A DNA stretch of 64,000 nt from Planctomycetota bacterium (GTDB lineage: Bacteria > Planctomycetota > UBA1135 > UBA2386). The notes under the pieces are model-generated. The model did not search any database. It saw nothing but the letters and a program-made list of their open reading frames with translations, and was not told the DNA's origin. Every line of letters begins with the position of its first letter. Position 1 is the first letter of the stretch. The stretch spans positions 1 through 64,000 of the forward strand of contig JAQCBR010000007.1 of assembly GCA_027621295.1 (NCBI GenBank), in the 5' to 3' direction. Positions 18,214 through 30,396 of the stretch are shown here, piece by piece. The position numbers were made by a program, and so were the translations under genes.

Positions 18214-20624
18214 CGCGCGGCGGCAGGGAACTCCGCGCCGATCAGGTCCGGTGGGTCGCTGGTCCGGTCGCACGGTCGCGGCGGGAGCCGAAGCTCTCGC
18301 AGCTGCTGGGCCAGCCGCGGGCTCTCGAGGCGCTGCGGACCGGGCTCGAGCTGTACGCGCCGGGCTACAACGTGTTCCTGTCCGGGCTGTCCGGATCGGG
18401 GCGGACGCGCGTGGTCCGCCACCTGCTCGAGGAGCTGATGCCGGCCTGCCGGCTCGGGCCGGATCGTGCTCTGGTCCACAACTTCGACGAGCCGAACCGT
18501 CCCCTGCTGCTGACGCTGCCGCGCGGCTCCGCGAAGCGCTTCCGGGAGGAGATGGTCGACCTCGTCCACGAGCTCCGGATCGGACTCCGGGATGCGCTCG
18601 GCAGTCGGGTCCACCGCGGCGCGCGCAAGCTGATCCGGAGCCACGCCGAGGAACGGCACCAGCGGCTCCTCGCCGCGCTGCGTCGTGAGGTGCGCCGTCA
18701 CGACTGCGACGTCGTCGAGTTCCAGGAAGAGGGGGCGGTCCGCGCGGAGATCCTGCCTCGCTTCGAGGGGCAGCCCGTGTCGATCGAGGAGTTCGAGGCG
18801 CTGCGCCGCAAGGGGGCGGTCGCGGAGTCGCTCGCGCGGCGCGTGCTGCGCGCACGCGAGCAGCTGCTCGAGCGGCTCGAGGAGATGTCCGAGCATCTGC
18901 GCCGGACGTGGCAGCGCTTCGAGTCCGAACTCCGTGAGATGGACGCCGCGCTGGCGGCACGCACCGCCGCGGCGATCCTCGATGCGTTCGGCGAACGATG
19001 GCCGCACGACGGGGTGGCGGCGCACCTGCGCGCGCTCCGCGCGGATCTCGTCGCCAATCTCGGACGCTGGCTCGAGGGGGACGTCGCGCGATCCGGCGGG
19101 GAGGACGGCGTGGCCGTCCGGGCGCTGGACGGCCAGTTTCGCGACCTCGAGGTCCTGGTCGTGAAGTGCCACGCGGGCGAGGACTGTCCGGTCGTCGTCG
19201 AGAGCAGCCCCAACTACGCGAACCTGTTCGGTATCATCGAACGCACGGTCGACGGAGCGGACTCGGAGCTGCGTCGGATCCACTCCGGTGCACTGCTGCG
19301 CGCCGACGGCGGCTACCTGATCCTGCGGTGTGCCGACGTGCTGACCGAGCCCGGGGTCTGGCAGCACCTGAAGCGGGCGCTCAAGGCCGGCTCCGTCGAG
19401 ATCCGCGAGTTCGATCCGAGCGCGGGCACCACGGCCGGATCGCTCCAGCCCGAGCCGATCCCGATCGACGTCAAGGTGGTGATCATCGGGGAGCCGGGGA
19501 TGTACGAGCATCTCTGCCAGGAAGACCCGCAGTTCCCGCAGTTGTTCAAGGTCCACGCCGAGTTCGACGCGGTCCTGCAGAACACGGCGACCAACCGACG
19601 GCGCTACGCGGACTTCCTCGCGCAGATCGCGCGGACCGAGGGCCTCCTGCCGTTCGAGCCGTCCGCGCACGGCGTGGCCTGCGAGCACGGCGCGCGGACC
19701 GCGGGTCGCAGGGACCGACTGAGCACGCAGTTCGGAGAGCTCGCCGACGTCGCGCGGGAGGCCGCACACATGGCGCGTTCCGCCGGCGCGCGTGCGGTTG
19801 GCGACGGTCACGTGCGGGCTGCGATCGACGCCCGGGAGCGCCGGCTCGACCTGGCCCGGGAGCATGTCGAGGCCGACCTGAAGGATGGCTACACGCTGCT
19901 GCGCTTCAAGGGCAGCGCGGTCGGGCTCGTCCACGCGCTGACCGTCCAGGACAGCGGGACGTTCCGCTTCGGGCGCGTCGTCCGGATCTCGGCCTCGACC
20001 GGTCCCTCCGCCGACCGGAAGGCCGAGGTGCTGAGCATCGAGCGCGAGGCGGACATGACGGGCCCGCTCCATGACAAGGGCGTGATGATCTTCCAGGGCT
20101 TCCTGCTCGAGCGGCTGGGGCGAGAAGGCCCGCTCGGGCTGTCGGCGACGCTCTGCTTCGAGCAGCTCTACACCGGACTCGACGGCGATTCGGCCACCTG
20201 TGCGGAGCTCTACGCGCTGCTGTCCAGCCTGGCCCGCATTCCGCTGCGGCAGGGCATCGCGGTCACCGGCTCGATGAACCAGCGCGGTGAGGTCCAGGCG
20301 GTGGGAGGGGTGACCGAGAAGGTCGAGGGCTTCTTCCGCGCCTGTCGGTCCAAGGGCCTCGACGGCGAGCAGGGCGTCGTGCTGCCGCTCTCGAACGTCC
20401 GGGACCTGATGCTCGCGCCGGAGATCGCGGACGCGGTCGCAGCGGGACTCTTCCACGTCTGGGCGATGAAGGACGTGTTCGAGGGGTTCGAGCGGCTGAG
20501 CGGTCTGCCGGCGCGGAAGGCGTTGTCCCGGTGCCGGGAGGCCCTGCACGCGTTCCGTCGCCTCGCGGACGACGAACGCGGCGGCGAGGAGGCGGAGCCT
20601 GCGATCCGCCGCGGCAGCGCCTGA
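18210..20624 (+). CDS. Lon-like (S16) serine protease with AAA-type N-terminal region
   Basis: C-terminal S16 dyad: LDGDSATCAELYALLSSL (Ser) and QAVGGVTEKVEGFFRACR (Lys); N-terminal GYNVFLSGLSGSGRTRVVRHLL. Confidence 0.9.
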   Translation: MTRGGRELRADQVRWVAGPVARSRREPKLSQLLGQPRALEALRTGLELYAPGYNVFLSGLSGSGRTRVVRHLLEELMPACRLGPDRALVHNFDEPNRPLLLTLPRGSAKRFREEMVDLVHELRIGLRDALGSRVHRGARKLIRSHAEERHQRLLAALRREVRRHDCDVVEFQEEGAVRAEILPRFEGQPVSIEEFEALRRKGAVAESLARRVLRAREQLLERLEEMSEHLRRTWQRFESELREMDAALAARTAAAILDAFGERWPHDGVAAHLRALRADLVANLGRWLEGDVARSGGEDGVAVRALDGQFRDLEVLVVKCHAGEDCPVVVESSPNYANLFGIIERTVDGADSELRRIHSGALLRADGGYLILRCADVLTEPGVWQHLKRALKAGSVEIREFDPSAGTTAGSLQPEPIPIDVKVVIIGEPGMYEHLCQEDPQFPQLFKVHAEFDAVLQNTATNRRRYADFLAQIARTEGLLPFEPSAHGVACEHGARTAGRRDRLSTQFGELADVAREAAHMARSAGARAVGDGHVRAAIDARERRLDLAREHVEADLKDGYTLLRFKGSAVGLVHALTVQDSGTFRFGRVVRISASTGPSADRKAEVLSIEREADMTGPLHDKGVMIFQGFLLERLGREGPLGLSATLCFEQLYTGLDGDSATCAELYALLSSLARIPLRQGIAVTGSMNQRGEVQAVGGVTEKVEGFFRACRSKGLDGEQGVVLPLSNVRDLMLAPEIADAVAAGLFHVWAMKDVFEGFERLSGLPARKALSRCREALHAFRRLADDERGGEEAEPAIRRGSA

Positions 20625-20704
20625 CTCGGCGCGCTTCCGTGTCGCTCACCTCCGGCCTATCATGCCGGGCCGTCGGGGCCGGGACTTCCAAGCCCGCTCG
20701 CGCC

Positions 20705-22570
20705 ATGACAGAGACCACGAGCCCGTCCACGCTGCAGGAACTCGACCAGATCGTCGTCCGGTTCGCCGGCGACTCCGGCGACGGCATGCAGCTCACCGGT
20801 GACCAGCTGACGCGGACGTCGGCGATCATGGGGAACGACCTCGCGACGTTCCCCGACTTCCCGGCCGAGATCCGGGCCCCTGCGGGCACGCTGCCGGGGG
20901 TTTCGGCGTTCCAGCTCAGGTTCTCGAACTTCGACATCCACACGCCCGGTGACGCTCCGGACGTGCTGGTGGCGATGAATCCGGCGGCCCTCAAGGCGCA
21001 CATCAAGGCGCTGAAGCCCGAGGGGATCCTGATCGTCAACACCGCCAAATTCGGGTCGGTGGACCTGAAGAAGGCGAAGTACGAGACGAACCCTCTCGAG
21101 GACGGCAGTCTCGCCGGCTACCGGATGCTCGAGGTCGACCTCGAGAAGCTGACGCGCGAGACGCTGGCCGAGTCACCGCTCGACACGCGGGCCAAGGATC
21201 GCTGCAAGAACATGTTCGCGCTGGGGATCCTCTACTGGCTCTTCCATCGCAACATGCAGCCGACGCTGGACTTCCTGCAGACGAAGTTCGCGAGCAAGCC
21301 GGACATCGCCGCGGCGAACGTCCGTGCGGTGCAGGCGGGCTTCCACTACGCGGACATCAGCGGAATCTTCCAGTCCTCGTACAAGGTCGCTCCCGCGACC
21401 TTCATGAAGCCGGGGACCTATCGGAACGTGATGGGCAACCAGAGCCTCTGTCTGGGGCTCGTCGCCGCGTCGAAGAGTGCGGGCGTCGAGCTGATGCTCG
21501 GCTCCTATCCGATCACACCGGCGTCGGACATCCTGCACCAGCTCAGCGGCTACAAGCACCACGGCGTCGTCACGTTCCAGGCGGAGGACGAGATCGCCGC
21601 CGTCTGCGCGGCGATCGGCGCGAGCTACGCGGGGCAGCTCGGGATCACCTCGACGAGTGGTCCCGGCCTCGCGCTCAAGTCGGAGGCGATCGGCCTCGCG
21701 GTGATGACCGAGCTCCCGCTGGTGGTGATCAACGTGCAGCGGGCCGGCCCGAGCACGGGGATGCCGACCAAGACCGAGCAGGCGGACCTGCTGCAGGCGA
21801 TGTTCGGCCGGAACGGCGAGTGCCCGGTGCCGATCGTCGCCGCGCGCACTCCGGCCGATGCGTTCGGAGCGGCCTACGAGGCCGTCCGGATCGCGCTGCG
21901 CTACATGACGCCCGTGGTGCTCCTCTCCGACGGCTACGTCGCGAACGGCGCGGAGCCCTGGCGCATCCCGGACGTCGACTCGCTGCCCCCGATCGAAGTC
22001 CGCTACGCCGAGGCGCGGGGTGCGGACGAGCCGAAGTTCCAGCCCTACGTCCGTGATCCCGAGACCCTCGCCCGTCCTTGGGCGCGTCCGGGCACGCCGG
22101 GACTGATGCACCGGATCGGCGGTCTGGAGAAGCAGGACGGCACCGGCAGCATCAGCTACGACCCCGAGAACCACCAGCGGATGACCGATCTGCGCGCGGC
22201 CAAGGTCGCCGGCATCGACGTCGCCCCGTGCGAGGTGATCGGGGACGCGAGTGGCGACGTTCTGATCGTCGGCTGGGGTGGTACCGCCGGAGCGTTGACC
22301 GCGGCGGCGGTGCGACTGCGGGCCCAGGGCCACGCGGTGAGCGCCGTCTGTCTTCGCCACCTCAATCCGTTCCCGCCCAATCTGGGCGAACTGCTGCGCT
22401 CGTTCCGCAAGGTGATCGTCGCCGAACTCAACGGCGGGCAGCTCGCCCTGTTGATCCGCGGGCAGTTCCTCGTCGACGCGGCGCCCTTCACGAAGGTCCA
22501 GGGGCAGCCGTTCACGAGTCAGGAGATCGAGTCCCGCATCGAGCAGGCGCTCGGGGAGATCGCACGATGA
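20705..22570 (+). CDS. korA: 2-oxoacid:acceptor (2-oxoglutarate:ferredoxin) oxidoreductase, fused gamma-alpha subunit
   Basis: VRFAGDSGDGMQLTGDQLTRTSAIMGNDLATFPDFPAEIRAPAGTL; GSYPITPASDILHQLS; followed immediately by KorB. Confidence 0.92.
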   Translation: MTETTSPSTLQELDQIVVRFAGDSGDGMQLTGDQLTRTSAIMGNDLATFPDFPAEIRAPAGTLPGVSAFQLRFSNFDIHTPGDAPDVLVAMNPAALKAHIKALKPEGILIVNTAKFGSVDLKKAKYETNPLEDGSLAGYRMLEVDLEKLTRETLAESPLDTRAKDRCKNMFALGILYWLFHRNMQPTLDFLQTKFASKPDIAAANVRAVQAGFHYADISGIFQSSYKVAPATFMKPGTYRNVMGNQSLCLGLVAASKSAGVELMLGSYPITPASDILHQLSGYKHHGVVTFQAEDEIAAVCAAIGASYAGQLGITSTSGPGLALKSEAIGLAVMTELPLVVINVQRAGPSTGMPTKTEQADLLQAMFGRNGECPVPIVAARTPADAFGAAYEAVRIALRYMTPVVLLSDGYVANGAEPWRIPDVDSLPPIEVRYAEARGADEPKFQPYVRDPETLARPWARPGTPGLMHRIGGLEKQDGTGSISYDPENHQRMTDLRAAKVAGIDVAPCEVIGDASGDVLIVGWGGTAGALTAAAVRLRAQGHAVSAVCLRHLNPFPPNLGELLRSFRKVIVAELNGGQLALLIRGQFLVDAAPFTKVQGQPFTSQEIESRIEQALGEIAR

Positions 22571-23571
22571 CCGCTGTTCCGACCGCGCTGACCAAGAAGG
22601 ACTTCAAGTCCGACCAGGACGTTCGCTGGTGTCCGGGATGCGGCGATTACGCGATCCTCAACGCGGTCCAGACCGCGTTCGCGAACCTCGGCAAGAACCT
22701 GCATGAGACGGTCATCATCTCGGGCATCGGCTGCTCGAGCCGGTTCCCGTACTACATGGAGACGTACGGGTTCCACACGATCCACGGCCGTGCGCCTGCG
22801 GTGGCGACCGGGACGAAGCTGGCGAACCCCAACCTCGACGTGTGGGTGATCACCGGCGACGGCGACTCGCTCTCGATCGGTGGCAATCACCTGATCCACA
22901 CGCTGCGACGCAACGTCGGCCTGAAGATCATCCTGTTCAACAACAGGATCTACGGTCTGACCAAGGGGCAGTACTCGCCCACATCCGAGAAGGGCAAGCG
23001 GACCAAGTCGACGCCGATGGGGTCCTTGGACGAGCCGTTCTCGCCGATCTCGCTCGCGCTCGGTGCGGGTGCGACCTTCGTCGCGCGCTCGGTCGACATC
23101 TTCGCCCCGCACCTGATCTCGATGATCGAGCGGATGGACGCGCACCGCGGGACCGCGCTGCTCGAGGTCTACCAGAACTGCAACATCTTCAACGACGGGG
23201 CGTTCCGCGGCTTCACGGAGAAGGATGTGCGCAGCGACCGCGTGGTGGAGCTCCAGCACGGCAAGCCGCTGCTGTTCGGTGGCGACCACTCGAAGGCCGT
23301 GGCCTTCGACTCCGGGTTCGTGCCGCAGATCGTCGGCGCGTCGGACGACCTGCCGAACTGGGACGAGCGTGCGGTCAGCCCGGCCGCGGCGATGGCTCTC
23401 GCCCACGCATCTGAGGCCGACCTGCCGGTGCCGATCGGCGTGTTCCGCGACGTCGACCGGCCTGCGTTCGAGGATGACGTGGTCGGTCAGGTCGCTGCGG
23501 CCCGCGCGAAACGCCAGGAGTCGATGGCGGAGCTGCTCGCCGGCAGCGAGACCTGGACCGTCGGCGGCTGA
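22567..23571 (+). CDS. korB: 2-oxoacid:acceptor oxidoreductase beta subunit (TPP-binding)
   Basis: DVRWCPGCGDYAILNAVQTAFANLG, SGIGCSSRFPYYMETYGFHTIHGRAPAVATG, GDGDSLSIGGNHLIHTLRRN; ATGA overlap with korA. Confidence 0.94.
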   Translation: MTAVPTALTKKDFKSDQDVRWCPGCGDYAILNAVQTAFANLGKNLHETVIISGIGCSSRFPYYMETYGFHTIHGRAPAVATGTKLANPNLDVWVITGDGDSLSIGGNHLIHTLRRNVGLKIILFNNRIYGLTKGQYSPTSEKGKRTKSTPMGSLDEPFSPISLALGAGATFVARSVDIFAPHLISMIERMDAHRGTALLEVYQNCNIFNDGAFRGFTEKDVRSDRVVELQHGKPLLFGGDHSKAVAFDSGFVPQIVGASDDLPNWDERAVSPAAAMALAHASEADLPVPIGVFRDVDRPAFEDDVVGQVAAARAKRQESMAELLAGSETWTVGG

Positions 23572-23643
23572 GCCGTTGGCTCGGCGGCCGCAGAGCGGCC
23601 CGGGAGAGCGTGTGGCGGGCGCGCGGGCCGCAGAAGCCCGCGC
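23570..23643. terminator. Cluster of three GC-rich stem-loops between convergent korB and acnA
   Basis: GAGCC-gtt-GGCTC (23570-23582), GGCCGC-aga-GCGGCC (23586-23600), GCGCGGGC-cgcagaa-GCCCGCGC (23621-23643); no T tract. Confidence 0.5.
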
Positions 23644-23660
23644 CGTTCCGCCGCGGCCGA

Positions 23661-26354
<2,694 letters not shown>

Positions 26355-26560
26355 GCCGTTCAGGGAGTGCGGGACCGTCCGGTCCCGGGGCGGATCGGTC
26401 AGGTTTAGCGCGGCCTGCGACCCGGGGCAAAGCCGAGCGTGGCGCATCGTCTTTACGTGGGCTTGATCCAATCCTGGGCGGGGTTTCAGAGAGGCCGCTA
26501 CTGTCCTGGGGCGCTGCTTCCTGGCTCGTCCGTCCCCGGCCCGGAGCAGCAGAGTCGTCG

Positions 26561-27646
26561 ATGTCCCGCGCCCCTCGACCCTGCGAAGCCGCTGCCCGAG
26601 CAGCTCGCCTGCCCCGCATCCTGACAGCGTGGGCGGTGTGCGTCGTCGGCACCGTTGCGACCGCCCAGCTGGAGGTCGATCCGCGCCTTCCGGAGTACCG
26701 GAAGGCGTCCGGTGTGTCTGGCGCCGTCAAGTCGGTCGGCTCGGACACGATGAACAACCTGATGACGATGTGGGCCGAGGGCTTCCTGAAGCTCTACCCC
26801 AACGTCCAGGTCGAGGTCGAGGGCAAGGGCTCGTCGACCGCACCGCCCGCGCTGGTGGCGGGGACCGCGACCTTCGGACCGATGAGTCGCCCGATGAAGG
26901 CACGCGAGCAGGAGGAGTTCGAGGACGGGTTCGGCTACAAGGCCACCGGGCTCGCGGTCGCCGTCGACATGCTCGCGGTCTACGTCCATCGGGACAATCC
27001 GATCGCCGTGCGCGGGCTCACCCTCGAGCAGCTCGACGCGGTCTTCTCGAAGACCCGCCGCAGCGGAGCGCGGCGAGAGGCACGCACCTGGGGCGACCTG
27101 GGTCTGACCGGCGACTGGGCCAAGGAGCCGATCAGCCTGTTCGGACGCAACTCGGCGTCGGGTACCTACGGCTACTTCAAGGAGAAGGCGCTGTTCGGCG
27201 GTGACTTCAAGGACGAGGTCAAGGAGCAGCCCGGCAGCTCCTCCGTGGTGCAAGGCGTGGCCAGCGATCGTTTCGCGATCGGCTACTCGGGCATCGGCTA
27301 CCTGACCGCGGACGTCGTGGTCGTGCCGCTCGCGCGCGACGAGGACGATGAATTCCACCCGCTGGATCCCGACGGAGTCGGTCGATACCCGCTCAGCCGC
27401 ATGCTCTACGTCTACGTCAACCAGCGGCCCAACGGTCAGCTCGATCCGCTGCGGCGTGAGTTCCTGAGCTACGTGTTCAGTCGATCCGGCCAGGAGGTCG
27501 TGCTGAAGGACGGCTACCTGCCGCTTCGCTTTCCGGTCGCCCAGCGGGAGCTGGCGCGGATCGGCGTCGAGGTCGAGCCGGCGTTCCTGGACGAGCAGCG
27601 AGTCGACGACAGGCGTCCCGGCGTGCCCGTGCCGTCGCGTCGCTGA
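26561..27646 (+). CDS. pstS: Phosphate ABC transporter substrate-binding protein PstS family
   Basis: [61 protein letters not shown]; first gene of pst cluster. Confidence 0.9.
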   Translation: MSRAPRPCEAAARAARLPRILTAWAVCVVGTVATAQLEVDPRLPEYRKASGVSGAVKSVGSDTMNNLMTMWAEGFLKLYPNVQVEVEGKGSSTAPPALVAGTATFGPMSRPMKAREQEEFEDGFGYKATGLAVAVDMLAVYVHRDNPIAVRGLTLEQLDAVFSKTRRSGARREARTWGDLGLTGDWAKEPISLFGRNSASGTYGYFKEKALFGGDFKDEVKEQPGSSSVVQGVASDRFAIGYSGIGYLTADVVVVPLARDEDDEFHPLDPDGVGRYPLSRMLYVYVNQRPNGQLDPLRREFLSYVFSRSGQEVVLKDGYLPLRFPVAQRELARIGVEVEPAFLDEQRVDDRRPGVPVPSRR

Positions 27647-27777
27647 TTCCGGTTGAGATCGGGCTCGGGCCGGACGACGATCGCCACCCGCCTGGCCGCG
27701 ATGGCCCTGTCCGACCCGAGGACCGGCACCGTTCCAGAACCCTCGCGACGCCCTGCGGTCCGAAGCTCCCGCCCACG

Positions 27778-30396
27778 ATGAGCGAACCCCGCCGCAGTCC
27801 GGAGCACGTCGCCCATGCGCGTCGTCGTGTCCTCCTGCAGGACGTGGCCGCTCGCGCGGTGGTGACGGTCGGTGGTCTGGGCACGATCGCGGCCGTTTCC
27901 GGAGTCTTCCTGTTCCTGGTCGTCGTCGTGTGGGACCTGTTCCTGCCGGCACGCATCGGCGAGCGAGAGGCCCTCGCCAACCCCCGCGCAGCGATCGACG
28001 CCCGCATCGTCGGCACGGACGAATACGTCGGGATCCTCTGGCACATCGACGAGGACGGGGTGGTGCGTGCCCTTGCGATCGACGATGGCGCGCCGCTCTC
28101 GGCCGTGGCGCTCGGCGCCGAGGGAGTTGCATCGACCGCGGCGGTATCCGAGCCGGGCGGAACCGCGTGCGCGATCGCTTTCGCGGACGGGCAGGTCGTG
28201 GTCGGTGAGGTCGGTTTCGCGACCTCGTTCCGTGAGGTGGGAGACGTCGACCAGTCGCTGCGCTCGCTCGGCGTCGGCGAGCGTCGAGCGGTGGACGGCG
28301 AGTTGGTCGAGCGGACCGTGCGCGGCGGGTTCCGGCTCCAGAGGCTCGACTTCCGGGAGCGGTCGTCCGTCCGGTTCTTCGCCGACGGGCACCCGGTGAT
28401 CGCGCTGCATCGCGCGGCCCGAGGCGCGGACGTCGTCGTGGCGGCCATCGGGCAGGACGGGCGTGTGGGCGTGCGTCGGCTGCGGCGCGACGAAGACCCG
28501 CTCACCGGGGATGTCGTGATGGAATGGTCCCCGGTCGCTGCGATCGCAGTGGGGCGGAGCGCGTCGGGGTCGCCCCGATTCGTCCGGCTGACCGATCGCG
28601 GGACCAACCTCGCGGTCGCGTGGGCGGACGGAACCCTGGAACGCTGGTCCCTCCGCCGCCTGGACGCGGCGGAGCTGGCCGAGACGGCGGACCTCGTGCC
28701 CGGGAACGGCGAGCTGACGGCGCTCGAGGTCCTGCTCGGGGGCGTCACGCTGATCTCCGGGACGGCCGCGGGAGACGTCGCCGGTTGGTTCGTCGTCCCG
28801 GACGACGCGAGCCCGGACGGCTTCCGACTCACGCTCGGGCACGCGTTCCCGGCCGAGGAGGGCGCCGCCGTGCGGGTCCTGGCCAGCTCCGGGCGGGAGC
28901 GGATCTTCCTGGTCGGTGACTCCGGGGGGCACGTCCGCGCGCTGCACATGACGTCGGAGAAGGTCCTCGCGCGCGTGGTGTCGCAGGGCGGAGAACTGCG
29001 CGCGCTGGCGCTGTCTCCGCCTACCGACCGCGTCATCGCGGCCGGTTCCGACGCGATCGAGACCTGGTCCTTCGACCCGCGGCATCCGGAGGTCTCGCTG
29101 ACCTCGCTGTTCCTGCCGGTCGCCTACGAGCGTTATCCCGAGCCGGCCTTCGTGTGGCAGTCGTCCTCCGGCACGGACGAGTTCGAGCCCAAGCTGTCGC
29201 TGGTCCCGCTCGTGTTCGGGACGATCAAGGCGACCTTGTTCGCGATGTGGATGGCCGTGCCGCTCGCGCTGCTCGCGGCGCTGTTCACGTCGGAGTTCCT
29301 GGGAGCGCGGCAGAAGGCACGGCTGAAGCCGCTCGTCGAGCTGATGGCGAGCCTGCCGTCGGTGGTCCTCGGCTTCCTGGCCGCCGTGGTGATCGCTCCG
29401 GCAGCCCAGGACGCGTTCCCGGCCCTGCTCGCCTGCGTGTGGACGGTGCCCGTCACGGTCGTCCTCGCGGCCCAGGTGTTCCAGTCCGCGCCGCCCGCGT
29501 TCGTGGCGGCGCACCAGGGATGGAGGCTGCCGCTCGCGCTGCTCGCCGTCGCGGTCGGGACCTGCCTCGGCATGGTCTCGGGGCCGGCCGTCGAGGCACT
29601 CCTGTTCGCCGGTGACTTCCGCCTATGGCTCGACGGAGGGTTGGGCTCGGGGCTCGGCGCCTGGGTGGTGGTCCTTCTGCCGCTGTGCGCGGTCGGAGTC
29701 ATCCTGGGGCTCCAGATGCGCTTCCGGGATCGGCTCGACCGACTCGTCGCACGAGGTCAGCCGGGTTGGCTGGTCCACGGCTGTGGCACGGTCGTCGCCG
29801 CAGCCGTCAGCATCGGCGTCGCGGTGCTCGTCGGCTTCGTGGTGCACGGTGGGCTCGGCACGCACGGACCCGTCGACCTCCGCGAGGGGCTCCCGATCGG
29901 TGCCTTCGATCTCTCGCCGTTCGGCACGTTCGACCAGCGGAACGCGCTCGTCGTCGGCTTCGTGATGGGCTTCGCGCTGGTGCCGGTGATCTACACGATC
30001 GCCGAGGACGCGCTGTCGAGCGTGCCGGACCACCTGCGCGCGGCGTCCCTGGGCGCCGGCGCATCGCGCTGGCAGACGGCGGTCCGTGTCGTCGTGCCCG
30101 CGGCGGCCAGCGGACTGTTCTCGGCGTGCATGGTGGGGCTCGGCCGCGCCGTCGGCGAGACGATGATCGTCCTGATGGCCGCCGGCAACACGCCGATCCT
30201 CTCCATGAACGCGTTCGCGGGGTTCCGCACGCTGTCGGCCAACATCGCGACCGAGTTGCCCGAGGCTGCGCCCGGATCGACGCACTACCGGACGCTGTTC
30301 CTGGCTGCGCTGGTCCTGTTCGCGATGACGTTCGCGATCAACACCGTCGCCGAAGCGGTGCGACAGCGGTTCCGTCAGCGGGCGGTGGAGCTGTGA
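27778..30396 (+). CDS. pstC: Phosphate ABC transporter permease PstC, large form (872 aa)
   Basis: TM near aa 20-45, about 430-aa extracytoplasmic beta-rich region, then SLVPLVFGTIKATLFAMWMAVPLALLAALFTSEF and EAA-loop region LRAASLGAGASRWQTAVRVVVPAAASGL...GRAVGETMIVLMAAG. Confidence 0.9.
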   Translation: MSEPRRSPEHVAHARRRVLLQDVAARAVVTVGGLGTIAAVSGVFLFLVVVVWDLFLPARIGEREALANPRAAIDARIVGTDEYVGILWHIDEDGVVRALAIDDGAPLSAVALGAEGVASTAAVSEPGGTACAIAFADGQVVVGEVGFATSFREVGDVDQSLRSLGVGERRAVDGELVERTVRGGFRLQRLDFRERSSVRFFADGHPVIALHRAARGADVVVAAIGQDGRVGVRRLRRDEDPLTGDVVMEWSPVAAIAVGRSASGSPRFVRLTDRGTNLAVAWADGTLERWSLRRLDAAELAETADLVPGNGELTALEVLLGGVTLISGTAAGDVAGWFVVPDDASPDGFRLTLGHAFPAEEGAAVRVLASSGRERIFLVGDSGGHVRALHMTSEKVLARVVSQGGELRALALSPPTDRVIAAGSDAIETWSFDPRHPEVSLTSLFLPVAYERYPEPAFVWQSSSGTDEFEPKLSLVPLVFGTIKATLFAMWMAVPLALLAALFTSEFLGARQKARLKPLVELMASLPSVVLGFLAAVVIAPAAQDAFPALLACVWTVPVTVVLAAQVFQSAPPAFVAAHQGWRLPLALLAVAVGTCLGMVSGPAVEALLFAGDFRLWLDGGLGSGLGAWVVVLLPLCAVGVILGLQMRFRDRLDRLVARGQPGWLVHGCGTVVAAAVSIGVAVLVGFVVHGGLGTHGPVDLREGLPIGAFDLSPFGTFDQRNALVVGFVMGFALVPVIYTIAEDALSSVPDHLRAASLGAGASRWQTAVRVVVPAAASGLFSACMVGLGRAVGETMIVLMAAGNTPILSMNAFAGFRTLSANIATELPEAAPGSTHYRTLFLAALVLFAMTFAINTVAEAVRQRFRQRAVEL

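Noticed and set aside
26355-26560. PHO-box or canonical sigma-70 promoter between acnA and pstS
   Set aside because: No convincing -35/-10 pair with proper spacing and no clear repeated PHO-box; would need motif scanning across the genome.
27514-29514. 666-aa minus-strand ORF
   Set aside because: Antisense to pstC; charged low-complexity composition, no motifs.
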